NCBI RefSeq assembly: GCF_009746565.1
Contig: NZ_WRPN01000006.1
Span: 124,001-188,000 of the forward strand
Direction: 5' to 3'
Source of the DNA: Mariniflexile maritimum
GTDB lineage: Bacteria; Bacteroidota; Bacteroidia; Flavobacteriales; Flavobacteriaceae
DNA: 64,000 nt
The notes beneath the pieces are model-generated. The model made no database searches, had not been told where the DNA came from, and saw only the letters and a list, made by a program, of their open reading frames with translations. Both the position numbers and the translations under genes were made by a program. Shown in pieces: positions 42,691 through 50,868 of the stretch (position 1 is its first letter; each line of letters begins with the position of its first letter).

Positions 42691-44376
42691 TTATTTTCGG
42701 TAAAACAATGCCTCAAAAGTAGCACTATTTCCAACATTATCGGTTACGATTACTTTTAAATTGTTCTTGGTTTCTATGGCTGTATTATCATTAAAATCGT
42801 AGGTTAATGTGTTAGTTTTATAGTCGTATTCCATTAAAATCCACTTGCCGTTTATCGTGGCGCGGTAGTTTGATATGCCCGAAAGCGCATCGTCTATTTT
42901 AATTTTTAAAAACCTGAAATTGCTCAACCATTGTCCGTCCTTAAAGTTTAATGGCGAAATGGTTGGCGCAACCGTATCAGTAGCGAGCGCATAGGTGCCC
43001 AAGGTTTTGGTGCTTGTTGATAAAACACTACCGTTTCTTTTGGTTGAAGAATATACGGGGTAATTTTTGAAGCCTACCAAGCGGGCAATAAATAGTTTGT
43101 CCCTATCGGCATCCTTGTAGTTGCTAATATCATAGCTAATGGTGAAGTTTTTGCGGGTAGGTACTATATCCTTATGCAAGGTTAGGGTGTCGTTCCTCAC
43201 GTTAAAATCCATATAAAAGTTTTCGTAAAAGGTCTCAGGATAAAAATCTACGGCAATATTTCCAGATTTTAAACTGGTATGTTGGGAAGCCGTAATATAA
43301 TAAGGAGTGGTTTTAGGTGTTTGTGGCTTTGTGTTGGTTGGCTTACGCCCTTTAATGTTAATGGATACAAAGGTTTCATTGTTTTTGAAATCGGACACGC
43401 GTATTTTATAAATGGATGAGATGCTGTCTGCAATGTTTAAAACGCCGTCGTTTATTATGGGCTTCAGCATGCTTAATGGGTTGTTTTTTTTGAACAATTT
43501 TTGGATGCGTTGCCGTTTGGTTACATAATGTTCGTAGTCAATATATTGGTTAAGGCAGGACGATTCATCAAAAGAGAACACGCTAAAATCGACTTCAAAA
43601 TTTTGACTGCCGTTAAAAAAGGTTTGTATGTTGTAAACCCCATTGGCGTTGGCTGCTAGGTCTTGCCTGTCGGTGGTTTCAATGCCAAAACCTATATTGC
43701 CAAAAGCTTCAACAGGTTCTGCGTTGTAATCGCCATTTTTTAAAGGAATGAGCCTTAACTTTTGGTTGGTATTTGTTTTGTTTATGGAAGCGTTTTCATC
43801 TAAAGGAAAGGCAAACAATGCGCTTACAACGGGTTTGGTGGTATCTTTTATATCCAAGCCAAAAAGCATGGGGTTCATGGGGCGTTCTTCTTTATCGCGA
43901 ATTTCAAAATGCAGATGCGGCCCGCCGGAACCACCCGAATTGCCCGTGTAAGCTATCAGGTTGCCTTTTGTGATGGGCAGTAAATCGGCAGCAGGAAACA
44001 CTTCAACCTCATAAGATTCTTGTTCATATTGCTTTTGTTTGATGAAGGCCTCAATTTCGGGCGAAAAGCTTTGTAAATGCCCATAAACCGTTGTGTAACC
44101 ATTGGGGTGGGTAATGTACAGGGCCTTTCCGTAGCCGAAATGGGCTACTTTTATGCGGCTTACAAACCCATTGGCGGGAGCAATAACCCTTAAGCCTTCA
44201 CGCTGTTGGGTTTTAATGTCCAGTCCTGAATGGAAATGGTTGGAGCGCAGTTCCCCAAAGTTGCCAGCCAAAATAAGCGGTACTTCCAATGGGGAGCTAA
44301 AATAGTCTTGTGGATAATTGTTTTGCGCATTTACAAATAGCGTCGCACTTAAAAAGAGGGATAGGATGAATCGCAT
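42691..44376 (-). CDS. M23 family metallopeptidase
   Basis: A 561-residue exported protein. Signal peptide MRFILSLFLSATLFVNAQ; peptidase M23 domain at about 30-165 with zinc ligands H49 and D53 in HFHSGLDI and the H154-L-H156 pair in PHLHFEIRD; catalytic histidine probably in VYGHLQ (H100). The remaining 400 residues are beta-rich domains not typical of small LytM enzymes, with IDDALSGISNYRATINGKW near the end. The family cuts peptidoglycan cross-bridges or activates amidases. The start at 44376 is chosen for the signal peptide over an ATG at 44436. It is divergent from the zapA operon and followed by a TonB receptor gene. Confidence 0.9.
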   Translation of the reverse strand: MRFILSLFLSATLFVNAQNNYPQDYFSSPLEVPLILAGNFGELRSNHFHSGLDIKTQQREGLRVIAPANGFVSRIKVAHFGYGKALYITHPNGYTTVYGHLQSFSPEIEAFIKQKQYEQESYEVEVFPAADLLPITKGNLIAYTGNSGGSGGPHLHFEIRDKEERPMNPMLFGLDIKDTTKPVVSALFAFPLDENASINKTNTNQKLRLIPLKNGDYNAEPVEAFGNIGFGIETTDRQDLAANANGVYNIQTFFNGSQNFEVDFSVFSFDESSCLNQYIDYEHYVTKRQRIQKLFKKNNPLSMLKPIINDGVLNIADSISSIYKIRVSDFKNNETFVSINIKGRKPTNTKPQTPKTTPYYITASQHTSLKSGNIAVDFYPETFYENFYMDFNVRNDTLTLHKDIVPTRKNFTISYDISNYKDADRDKLFIARLVGFKNYPVYSSTKRNGSVLSTSTKTLGTYALATDTVAPTISPLNFKDGQWLSNFRFLKIKIDDALSGISNYRATINGKWILMEYDYKTNTLTYDFNDNTAIETKNNLKVIVTDNVGNSATFEALFYRK

Positions 44377-44500
44377 AATGAATACAGTTGTTGCTAAAAT
44401 ATCAATAAGATATGAATGGGCAAAAGAATAAAACAAAAATCAGGTCGCTAGCCCCGATTTAGGGCAATAACGAGAATTTTTAAATTTTATTGAAAAACAA

Positions 44501-44531
44501 TTGTAATTTATAGACAGGTATGTTAACTTTG
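44501..44531 (+). promoter_or_regulatory. Promoter of the coiled-coil/zapA operon
   Basis: TTG at 44501-44503 and TAACTTTG at 44524-44531 are 20 bp apart, matching the Bacteroidetes consensus. The first start codon is 25 bp downstream. Confidence 0.6.
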
Positions 44532-44555
44532 TGAGATAAGTATTGAAATTTGCAA

Positions 44556-44846
44556 ATGAGTAATATTGAAGATATTGTACATTCGTTAGAAAGCAAAATA
44601 AACAAAGTATTACAAAAACTTGAGCTATTGAAGCATGCCAACTCTAAACTAAGTCAAGAACTGGAGGCTTCAAAGCAAGAAATTCTAAACCAAAAACAGC
44701 ATATTGCCACTTGGGAAGAAAAGTATGAAGCGCTTAAAATAGCAAATTCGATACTGGGTAGTGACGAAAATAAACGAGAAACCAAGCTTAAAATAAACGC
44801 ATTAATTAGGGATATTGATCATTGTATTGCGCAATTGTCCGATTAA
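44556..44846 (+). CDS. Small coiled-coil protein preceding zapA
   Basis: A 96-residue protein that is almost entirely coiled coil from about residue 8 to 60, with heptad-like leucines and isoleucines (ESKINKVLQKLELLKHANSK, LSQELEASKQEILNQKQ). It lies 15 bp before zapA on the same strand and under the same promoter. In size and shape it resembles ZapB-like division coiled coils, and a partnership with ZapA at the Z-ring is a reasonable inference, but no family motif proves it. The ATG at 44556 is preferred to an in-frame TTG two codons earlier. Confidence 0.75.
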   Translation: MSNIEDIVHSLESKINKVLQKLELLKHANSKLSQELEASKQEILNQKQHIATWEEKYEALKIANSILGSDENKRETKLKINALIRDIDHCIAQLSD

Positions 44847-44861
44847 GCACTTAGAAATCCA

Positions 44862-45155
44862 ATGGCGGAAAAGCTTAAAATAAAATTGTCTATAGCAAAT
44901 AGGGTGTACCCCCTAACCATTGATGCAAGCCAAGAAGAAGGCTTGCGAAAAGCCGCTAAAGACATTGATGCCATGATTAAGCAATTTGAAGAAAGTTACT
45001 CTGTTAGGGACAAGCAAGATGTACTGGCCATGTGCGCCCTGCAATTTGCCTCCCAAGTTGAACAGAAAGCTATTGATAAAGAGTATGTAAACGAGCATGT
45101 AGAAGAAAAACTAAATGCTTTAAACCAGTTGTTGCAAGCTCATTTGGTCTCTTAA
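44862..45155 (+). CDS. zapA: Cell division protein ZapA
   Basis: A 97-residue protein with the ZapA pattern: KIKLSIANRVYPLTIDASQEEGLRKAAKDIDAMIKQFEESY at the N-terminus, then a helix with KQDVLAMCALQFASQVE. ZapA binds and bundles FtsZ filaments at the division septum. It follows a small coiled-coil gene by 15 bp. Downstream lies the 6S RNA and then rny; zapA next to the 6S RNA gene also occurs in gamma-proteobacteria. Confidence 0.92.
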   Translation: MAEKLKIKLSIANRVYPLTIDASQEEGLRKAAKDIDAMIKQFEESYSVRDKQDVLAMCALQFASQVEQKAIDKEYVNEHVEEKLNALNQLLQAHLVS

Positions 45156-45179
45156 ACGTTCTTTAAAATAAACTAAGTT

Positions 45180-45367
45180 ACTGCCTACATTAGTTATTTT
45201 TTTTGATAAACTCAACGTTAATTCTTTAAAAAGGGTGAGTTTAAGTTGTAAAAGCAAGCTGCATCCGCTGGATTTATTTCAGTACCGCAGATCCTTGATC
45301 AGCTTGTTAGCCCTAAACTTGTTTTTAAGGAGTTTATACAAAATTTCAAACTGATGTAGGCTTTTTT
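45180..45367 (+). ncRNA. ssrS: 6S RNA, flavobacterial type
   Basis: Between zapA and rny a stretch of about 185 bases folds as a long closed rod. The ends GCCTACATTAGTT (45183-45195) and AACTGATGTAGGC (45349-45361) pair over 13 bp, and the 3' arm is followed by TTTTTT, so the closing stem also acts as terminator. Internal stems include CAAGCTG/CAGCTTG (45255-45261 and 45300-45306), ATCC/GGAT (45263-45273) and GATC/GATC (45290-45300). The segment AAACTC at 45208 can pair either with GAGTTT at 45237 or with GAGTTT at 45330. Shape, size and the zapA context match 6S RNA, which binds the housekeeping RNA polymerase. The separate flavobacterial family (6S-Flavo) is what I recall for this group. 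Confidence 0.82.
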
Positions 45368-45394
45368 ATATACTAAAATTAACTAATTACACGA

Positions 45395-46966
45395 ATGGAT
45401 AAATTTATATTAATAGCCGTGGGCATAGTGCTAGGACTTGTCATAGGCTTTATCATTGCCAAGGTTCTGGAAAAAAACAACGCTTCCAAACTGGTAAAGG
45501 AAGCTAAAAAAAGTGCAACGCTCATTCTGAAAGAGGCTAATAGCGAAGGTGAATCAATAAAAAAAGATAAAATACTTCAAGCCAAGGAAAAGTTTATTGA
45601 GCTTAAATCGGAACACGAAAAAGTAATACTGGCCCGTGACAAAAAAATGGCGGAGGTTGAAAAGCGCATCCGCGATAAGGAGTCGCAGCTATCAAATGAA
45701 TTGGCCAAAAGCAAAAAACTAAACGATAGCCTAGAAGAAAAGGAAAAGGATTATGACCACCGATTGGAAGTGCTGGAAAAAAAGCAAGAAGAGATCGATA
45801 AACTCCATAAAAACCAAGTACAACAACTAGAAATTATTTCTAGCCTTTCGGCCGAAGACGCCAAGGAGCAACTGGTAGAGTCATTAAAGGGCGAAGCTAA
45901 AAATGATGCCATGGCTTTTATCCAAAGTGCTATGGAAGAGGCTAAATTAACGGCCGAACAGGATGCCAAAAAAATCATCATCAATACCATCCAACGCATT
46001 GGAACCGAAGAAGCAGTTGATAATTGCGTATCTGTTTTCAACATAGAATCGGATGATGTAAAAGGTCGCATCATTGGTCGTGAAGGAAGAAACATTCGTG
46101 CCATTGAAGCCGCTACTGGTGTAGAAATAATTGTTGATGATACCCCAGAGGCCATTATTTTATCGTGTTTTGATTCGGTTAGACGCGAAATTGCCCGTTT
46201 ATCGTTGCATAAATTGGTAACCGATGGCAGAATCCATCCAGCTCGCATTGAAGAAGTTGTTGAAAAAACAACCAAACAAATTGAACAGGAAATAATAGAG
46301 GTTGGTAAACGTACCGTTATCGATTTGGGCATTCACAACCTGCATCCAGAGCTTATCAAAATGGTAGGTAGGATGAAATACCGGTCGTCTTACGGACAAA
46401 ATTTATTGCAACACTCGCGCGAAGTGGCAAAACTTTGTGGTGTGATGGCTGCTGAATTAGGTTTAAATCCAAAACTAGCCAAACGCGCTGGTTTATTGCA
46501 CGATATTGGTAAAGTGCCCGATGCTGAAACCGATATGGAAACCCCACACGCCATACTTGGTATGCAATGGGCTGAAAAATATGGGGAAAAGGATGAAGTG
46601 GTTAACGCCATAGGAGCGCATCACGACGAAATTGAAATGAAATCGCTGTTGGCACCCATTGTTCAGGTATGCGATGCTATTTCAGGTGCGCGTCCTGGTG
46701 CACGTCGTCAGGTTTTGGATAGCTATATCCAACGCTTAAAAGATTTGGAAGATATTGCTTTCGGGTTTAACGGTGTTAAAAAGGCCTACGCTATTCAAGC
46801 AGGCCGTGAGTTAAGGGTGATTGTGGAAAGCGAAAAGGTGGACGACCAAAAGGCGGCCGATTTATCATTCAGCATTTCACAAAAAATACAAACCGATATG
46901 ACCTATCCGGGGCAGGTAAAGGTTACTGTAATTAGGGAAACCCGAGCTGTTAACATTGCAAAATAA
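45395..46966 (+). CDS. rny: Ribonuclease Y
   Basis: A 523-residue membrane-anchored endoribonuclease that initiates mRNA decay. Order of domains: N-terminal span (about 3-24), long coiled coil (about 30-170), KH domain (about 210-275, with [24 protein letters not shown]), and HD domain (about 335-430) with the metal motif in [10 protein letters not shown] near 370 and the first histidine in [11 protein letters not shown]. The C-terminal segment REIGVEDQ-like [27 protein letters not shown] is also conserved. The length is normal. It lies after the 6S RNA and its terminator and is followed by a hairpin. Confidence 0.96.
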   Translation: MDKFILIAVGIVLGLVIGFIIAKVLEKNNASKLVKEAKKSATLILKEANSEGESIKKDKILQAKEKFIELKSEHEKVILARDKKMAEVEKRIRDKESQLSNELAKSKKLNDSLEEKEKDYDHRLEVLEKKQEEIDKLHKNQVQQLEIISSLSAEDAKEQLVESLKGEAKNDAMAFIQSAMEEAKLTAEQDAKKIIINTIQRIGTEEAVDNCVSVFNIESDDVKGRIIGREGRNIRAIEAATGVEIIVDDTPEAIILSCFDSVRREIARLSLHKLVTDGRIHPARIEEVVEKTTKQIEQEIIEVGKRTVIDLGIHNLHPELIKMVGRMKYRSSYGQNLLQHSREVAKLCGVMAAELGLNPKLAKRAGLLHDIGKVPDAETDMETPHAILGMQWAEKYGEKDEVVNAIGAHHDEIEMKSLLAPIVQVCDAISGARPGARRQVLDSYIQRLKDLEDIAFGFNGVKKAYAIQAGRELRVIVESEKVDDQKAADLSFSISQKIQTDMTYPGQVKVTVIRETRAVNIAK

Positions 46967-46967
46967 A

Positions 46968-47035
46968 ATTCCAGCGAAAGCAGGAATCCCACAATAAATT
47001 AATTAAAATCCAGCTTTATGCCGGATTTTTTTGTT
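46968..47035 (+). terminator. Hairpins and terminator after rny
   Basis: A small hairpin ATTCCAGC-GAAA-GCAGGAAT (46968-46987, one mismatch) immediately follows the rny stop. A second hairpin, AAATCC-AGC / GC-CGGATTT (about 47006-47028), is followed by a run of T and is the probable terminator. Confidence 0.55.
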
Positions 47036-47037
47036 TT

Positions 47038-47079
47038 GTCAAAAGTCAAAAGTCAAAAGTCAAGAGTCAAGAGTTAAGA
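47038..47079. repeat. Seven-base tandem repeat, six units
   Basis: GTCAAAA occurs three times in a row and is followed by GTCAAGA twice and GTTAAGA once, making six 7-bp units that decay towards one end. Confidence 0.85.
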
Positions 47080-47100
47080 TGGATTTTTTAATTTTGCTAA

Positions 47101-47164
47101 CAACTCAACAACTCAACAACTCAACAACTCAACAACTCAACAACTCAACAACACAACAACTCAA
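47101..47164. repeat. Eight-base tandem repeat, eight units
   Basis: CAACTCAA is repeated eight times; unit seven reads CAACACAA, the rest are identical. It lies just beyond the xerD stop codon and contains no coding frame. Confidence 0.9.
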
Positions 47165-47171
47165 CACCCAT

Positions 47172-48068
47172 TTACCGCCTCGGATGGTATTTTTCAACAA
47201 CCTCGGTTAAATGTCCTTTGTCTAAATGCACGTAAATTTCGGTGGTGGTAATGCTCTCGTGACCCAGCATAAGTTGTATGGAACGTAAATCGGCATTATT
47301 TTGCAAGAGATGCGTGGCAAAAGAATGTCTGAACGTATGCGGCGAAATACTTTTTTTAAGTCCAATTTTGGTGGCAAGTTGTTTAATAATGGTAAACACC
47401 ATGGCTCGCGTAAGCTGTTTGCCCCGTCTGTTTAAAAATAGCGTATCCTCAAACCCATGGGAAGTTTTAATATGGCAACGAACCTCATTTCGGTATATGT
47501 TAATGTATTTTTGGGTTATGGCTACAATAGGCACAAAACGCTGTTTGTCGCCTTTTCCCGTAACCTTAATAAAGCCTTCATCAAAAAACAGATCGGAAAG
47601 TTTTAAATGGATCAATTCACTAACACGCAACCCGCAGCCATATAAAGTTTCTAGCATGGCACGGTTGCGTTCACCTTCGGGCTTACTTAAGTCGATGGCT
47701 TGTATTAAAGCGTCTATTTCTTTTTCAGAAAGCGTGTCGGGAAGTTTGCGCCCTATTTTTGGCGATTCAATCAAATCTAAAGGATTGGAGGCAATGTAAT
47801 CTTCAAAAACCAAATAACCGAAAAAACTGCGCAAGCCCGATATTAAACGCGATTGCGAACGGGTGTTTACCACCTTGGCGGTTTCGTAAATAAATTGCTG
47901 AATGGTTTCGGTTGAAATGGTAAGGGGCGATTCTTTGATAGCATGTGCTTCTAAATACGCCATTAGTTTTTTTATGTCAAACGCATAATTAGCTATGGAG
48001 TTTTGCGATAAACCACGTTCAATCCTTAGGTATAATTGATAATCTTTTAGTGCTTGTTCCCATTTCAT
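47172..48068 (-). CDS. xerD: Site-specific tyrosine recombinase XerD
   Basis: A 298-residue tyrosine recombinase. The N-terminal SAM-like core-binding domain covers about 1-90, and the catalytic domain has all the expected residues: R148 in GCGLRVSEL, K172 in TGKGDKQR, H244 and R247 in HTFRHSFATHLL, H270 in LMLGHESI, and nucleophile Y279 in TEIYVHLD. XerD acts with XerC (or as a lone XerD-like protein) at the dif site to resolve chromosome dimers. I recall xerD divergent from aroQ in many Bacteroidetes; here an outer-membrane protein gene lies between them. Its 3' end abuts the tandem repeats. Confidence 0.94.
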   Translation of the reverse strand: MKWEQALKDYQLYLRIERGLSQNSIANYAFDIKKLMAYLEAHAIKESPLTISTETIQQFIYETAKVVNTRSQSRLISGLRSFFGYLVFEDYIASNPLDLIESPKIGRKLPDTLSEKEIDALIQAIDLSKPEGERNRAMLETLYGCGLRVSELIHLKLSDLFFDEGFIKVTGKGDKQRFVPIVAITQKYINIYRNEVRCHIKTSHGFEDTLFLNRRGKQLTRAMVFTIIKQLATKIGLKKSISPHTFRHSFATHLLQNNADLRSIQLMLGHESITTTEIYVHLDKGHLTEVVEKYHPRR

Positions 48069-48178
48069 CCTGTAAAAGTAACTAATTTATTGAAGCAAAC
48101 TTTTTAATGATTTTGGTTGCTTTTGGGAGTGTTTAATAAATGAGTTCACTATTAATAATCAAATAATTAAAACTATTT

Positions 48179-48781
48179 ATGAAAAAACCTTTATTTGTTG
48201 TCGTTTGCTTTTTGGCAATTACAGCGTTGAGCGCTCAAAATAAATCGGGCGATTTTACATTAGCCCCACAATTGGGTTTAAATTTGTCCAACTATACAAG
48301 TTCAGAAAACCTGAATAATAAAGTTAGAACCGCTTTTAATGTTGGCGTTATAGCAGAGTATTATTTTAACGACCGATGGAGTCTTCGTTCCGGTTTGGTT
48401 TATGATTCAAAAGGGACTAAAATAACGTCATCGGGTCAAGATTATATTGATAAGTTGAACTATATAGCAATTCCTTTACACGCCAATTGGCATTTTGGTT
48501 CCAACAGAAACTGGTTCTTAAATTTTGGTCCTACCGTGGGGTTTTTGGCAAGTGCTAAAGGCGATACACCTGGAGGGGAAATTGATATTAAAGATGCAAT
48601 AGAAAGTTCTTTTGATGCAGGTTTGGGCGCAGGTATAGGTTATAAATTTGATATTGCCGATGCTACACAATTATATATCCAGTATCAAGGATATAATGGT
48701 TTTATTGATTTATTCAATGCAGATTTTAGCGTATTCAATGCCACGTCGGCATTTAATTTAGGTGTGGTTTTTCAATTATGA
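48179..48781 (+). CDS. Outer-membrane beta-barrel protein (PorT-like)
   Basis: A 200-residue protein with a signal peptide (MKKPLFVVVCFLAITALSAQ) and a small beta-barrel: alternating strands such as LAPQLGLNLSNYTS, AFNVGVIAEYYFNDRWSLRSGLVYDSKG, YIAIPLHANWHFG and FDAGLGAGIGYKFDI. The pattern is that of the PorT/OMP_b-brl_2 family common in Bacteroidetes. It ends in hydrophobic VVFQL, as expected for outer-membrane insertion. Role unknown. It lies between xerD (divergent) and aroQ (same strand), followed by a terminator. Confidence 0.85.
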   Translation: MKKPLFVVVCFLAITALSAQNKSGDFTLAPQLGLNLSNYTSSENLNNKVRTAFNVGVIAEYYFNDRWSLRSGLVYDSKGTKITSSGQDYIDKLNYIAIPLHANWHFGSNRNWFLNFGPTVGFLASAKGDTPGGEIDIKDAIESSFDAGLGAGIGYKFDIADATQLYIQYQGYNGFIDLFNADFSVFNATSAFNLGVVFQL

Positions 48782-48797
48782 TTAAGTATGTGTCCCT

Positions 48798-48830
48798 AAA
48801 AAACCGAAGTTCATCCCTTCGGTTTTTTTT
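48798..48830 (+). terminator. Terminator of the outer-membrane protein gene
   Basis: Stem AAAACCGAAG / CTTCGGTTTT (48800-48809 and 48817-48826) with a 7-base loop and a run of eight T. It sits only 14 bp upstream of the proposed aroQ -7 box. Confidence 0.8.
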
Positions 48831-48844
48831 ATGTCTTTTTTTTA

Positions 48845-48852
48845 TACTTTTG
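48845..48852 (+). promoter_or_regulatory. Possible -7 box of aroQ, implying a very short leader
   Basis: TACTTTTG matches TAnnTTTG and ends four bases before the aroQ ATG. If it is used, the message would start at or next to the start codon. No TTG box lies at the proper distance. Confidence 0.35.
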
Positions 48853-48856
48853 AAAT

Positions 48857-49273
48857 ATGAAAAAACTAATCATCATTAACGGGCCTAATTTAAACTTGTT
48901 GGGAAAGCGCGAACCCCATATTTACGGCAGTTTATCGTTTACCGACTTTTTAGAGCAACTTAAAAGCAAGTTTCCATTGGTTCAAATAGACTATTTCCAA
49001 TCGAATGTTGAAGGCATTATTATTGACAAATTGCACGAAGTGGGCTTTAACTGCGATGGTATCATACTTAATGCAGGCGCATACACACATACGTCCATTG
49101 GAATTGGCGATGCAGTAAAAGGCATTGAAACGCCCGTGGTTGAGGTGCATATTTCCAACACCTTTGGTCGTGAGGCCTTTAGGCACCAGTCTTATATTTC
49201 GGTGCATGCTAAAGGGGTCATTCTTGGTTTTGGGATGCAAAGTTATGAGTTGGCTATCCAAAGTTTTTTATAA
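48857..49273 (+). CDS. aroQ: Type II 3-dehydroquinate dehydratase
   Basis: A 138-residue enzyme of the shikimate pathway that removes water from 3-dehydroquinate. Family motifs: INGPNLNLLGKREPHIYG with R18 and catalytic Y23, LNAGAYTHTS with N72, VEVHISN with catalytic H98, and REAFRHQSYIS with R109 or nearby. The length is normal for this dodecameric family. It follows a terminated outer-membrane protein gene and converges with lpdA. Confidence 0.95.
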   Translation: MKKLIIINGPNLNLLGKREPHIYGSLSFTDFLEQLKSKFPLVQIDYFQSNVEGIIIDKLHEVGFNCDGIILNAGAYTHTSIGIGDAVKGIETPVVEVHISNTFGREAFRHQSYISVHAKGVILGFGMQSYELAIQSFL

Positions 49274-49321
49274 GGTATCTTAGGTTTTTAGAATCTTAGA
49301 ATTTTAAACCTGTATTTAATA

Positions 49322-49352
49322 AAAAAAGGTTTCAGAATTTCTGAAACCTTTT
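49322..49352. terminator. Bidirectional terminator between aroQ and lpdA
   Basis: Stem AAAAGGTTTCAG / CTGAAACCTTTT (49324-49335 and 49341-49352) with a 5-base loop between convergent genes. Confidence 0.8.
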
Positions 49353-49375
49353 CTATATCTAATAATCTATGAAGT

Positions 49376-50752
49376 CTATAAGTGAATTACTTCGCCATAA
49401 GCATCGGCCACCGCTTCCATTACCGCTTCACTCATGGTAGGGTGTGGGTGCACGGTTTTTAATACTTCGTGTCCGGTGGTTTCAAGTTTTCTGCCTAAAA
49501 CAGCTTCGGCAATCATATCGGTTACGCCAGCACCTATCATGTGGCAACCTAACCATTCACCATATTTGGCATCAAAAATAACTTTTACAAAACCTTCTTT
49601 GTTACCGCCGGCACTTGCCTTTCCAGATGCTGAAAACGGGAATTTTCCAACTTTAATATCAAACCCTTTCTCTCTGGCTTGTTTTTCGGTTAAACCAACA
49701 CTGGCAATTTCTGGACTGGCGTAGGTACAACCCGGTATGTTTCCATAATCCAAGGCTTCCACATGCAATCCTGCAATTTTTTCAACACACAAAATGCCTT
49801 CTGCAGAAGCGACGTGCGCTAACGCTTGACCAGGTGTAACATCGCCAATAGCGTAATAACCGGGTATGTTGGTTTGGTAAAAACTGTTTACCAGAATTTT
49901 ATCGCGGTCAACTACAATGCCTACATCTTCCAGTCCTATGTTTTCAATGTTTGTTTTAATGCCAACGGCACTTAATATAATGTCGGCTTCCAAAACTTGT
50001 TCGCCATCTTTGGTTTTAACGGTTGCTTTCACGCCTTCGCCCGAAGTATCAACTTTGGTTACTTCGGCAGAAGTCATAATGTTGATACCGCTTTTTTTGA
50101 ATGATTTTTCAAGTTGTTTTGATACATCTTCATCTTCAACAGGCACCACATTTGGTAAAAACTCTACAATGGTAACCTCGGTTCCCATAGCATTATAGAA
50201 ATATGCAAATTCTACGCCAATAGCGCCAGAACCCACTACAATCATTTTTTTGGGTTGGCTTGGTAAGCTCATGGCTTCCCTGTAGCCAATAACTTTTTTG
50301 CCGTCTTGTGGCAAACTAGGCAACTCGCGCGAACGTGCTCCAGTGGCGATAATGATATGGTCGGCACTGTATTCTTTTCCATCAACTTCAACCTTTTTGC
50401 CTGGTTTTAGCGTGCCGTAGCCTTCAATAACATCAATTTTGTTTTTCTTCATTAAAAATTGAACGCCTTTGCTCATGCCATCGGCCACACCTCGGCTACG
50501 TTTTACAACCGCACTAAAATCCTTATCATAGCCATTAACGGTTAAACCATAATCTCCGGCATGTTTAAGATATTCAAAAACTTGGGCAGATTTCAATAGT
50601 GCTTTTGTGGGAATACAGCCCCAATTTAAACAAACGCCACCAAGATTTTCTTTTTCAACAACGGCCGTTTTAAAGCCTAATTGCGATGCTCTAATAGCCG
50701 TAACATAGCCTCCGGGCCCACTTCCAAGAACAATAATATCGTATTTACTCAT
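49376..50752 (-). CDS. lpdA: Dihydrolipoyl dehydrogenase (E3)
   Basis: A 458-residue FAD disulfide oxidoreductase. FAD-binding GSGPGGYVTA at 10-19, redox-active disulfide C41 and C46 in GGVCLNWGCIPTK, NAD-binding GSGAIGVEFAYFYNAMG near 175-190, and the C-terminal catalytic HPHPTMSEAVMEA. It reoxidises dihydrolipoamide in pyruvate and 2-oxoglutarate dehydrogenase complexes and the glycine cleavage system. The genes for those complexes are not adjacent. It is a single gene, convergent with aroQ. Confidence 0.95.
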   Translation of the reverse strand: MSKYDIIVLGSGPGGYVTAIRASQLGFKTAVVEKENLGGVCLNWGCIPTKALLKSAQVFEYLKHAGDYGLTVNGYDKDFSAVVKRSRGVADGMSKGVQFLMKKNKIDVIEGYGTLKPGKKVEVDGKEYSADHIIIATGARSRELPSLPQDGKKVIGYREAMSLPSQPKKMIVVGSGAIGVEFAYFYNAMGTEVTIVEFLPNVVPVEDEDVSKQLEKSFKKSGINIMTSAEVTKVDTSGEGVKATVKTKDGEQVLEADIILSAVGIKTNIENIGLEDVGIVVDRDKILVNSFYQTNIPGYYAIGDVTPGQALAHVASAEGILCVEKIAGLHVEALDYGNIPGCTYASPEIASVGLTEKQAREKGFDIKVGKFPFSASGKASAGGNKEGFVKVIFDAKYGEWLGCHMIGAGVTDMIAEAVLGRKLETTGHEVLKTVHPHPTMSEAVMEAVADAYGEVIHL

Positions 50753-50843
50753 GAGATTTTTTTAATCGTTAATTTCAGGCTACGAATTTACGAAACCTAT
50801 TTTTAATAATGAATTTAGAAATCTATAAATTTATATCTTTTGT

Positions 50844-50851
50844 TACCTTTG
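50844..50851 (+). promoter_or_regulatory. -7 box of the NDH-2-like gene
   Basis: TACCTTTG matches TAnnTTTG, 17 bp before the start codon at 50869. The expected TTG at about 19 bp upstream is absent. Confidence 0.4.
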
Positions 50852-50868
50852 CTTTCAAGCATTAGTTT

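Noticed and set aside
40209-44376. SusC/SusD-type polysaccharide utilisation locus
   Set aside because: The receptor has no SusD-like lipoprotein or glycoside hydrolase neighbours; the adjacent genes are an M23 peptidase and a small exported protein.
45751-46332. Long minus-strand open frame of 193 codons inside rny
   Set aside because: Serine-rich translation complementary to the rny coiled coil and KH region; no start context or family resemblance.
47038-47164. Possible CRISPR-like array
   Set aside because: Units of 7 and 8 bp with no spacers and no cas genes; these are simple tandem repeats.
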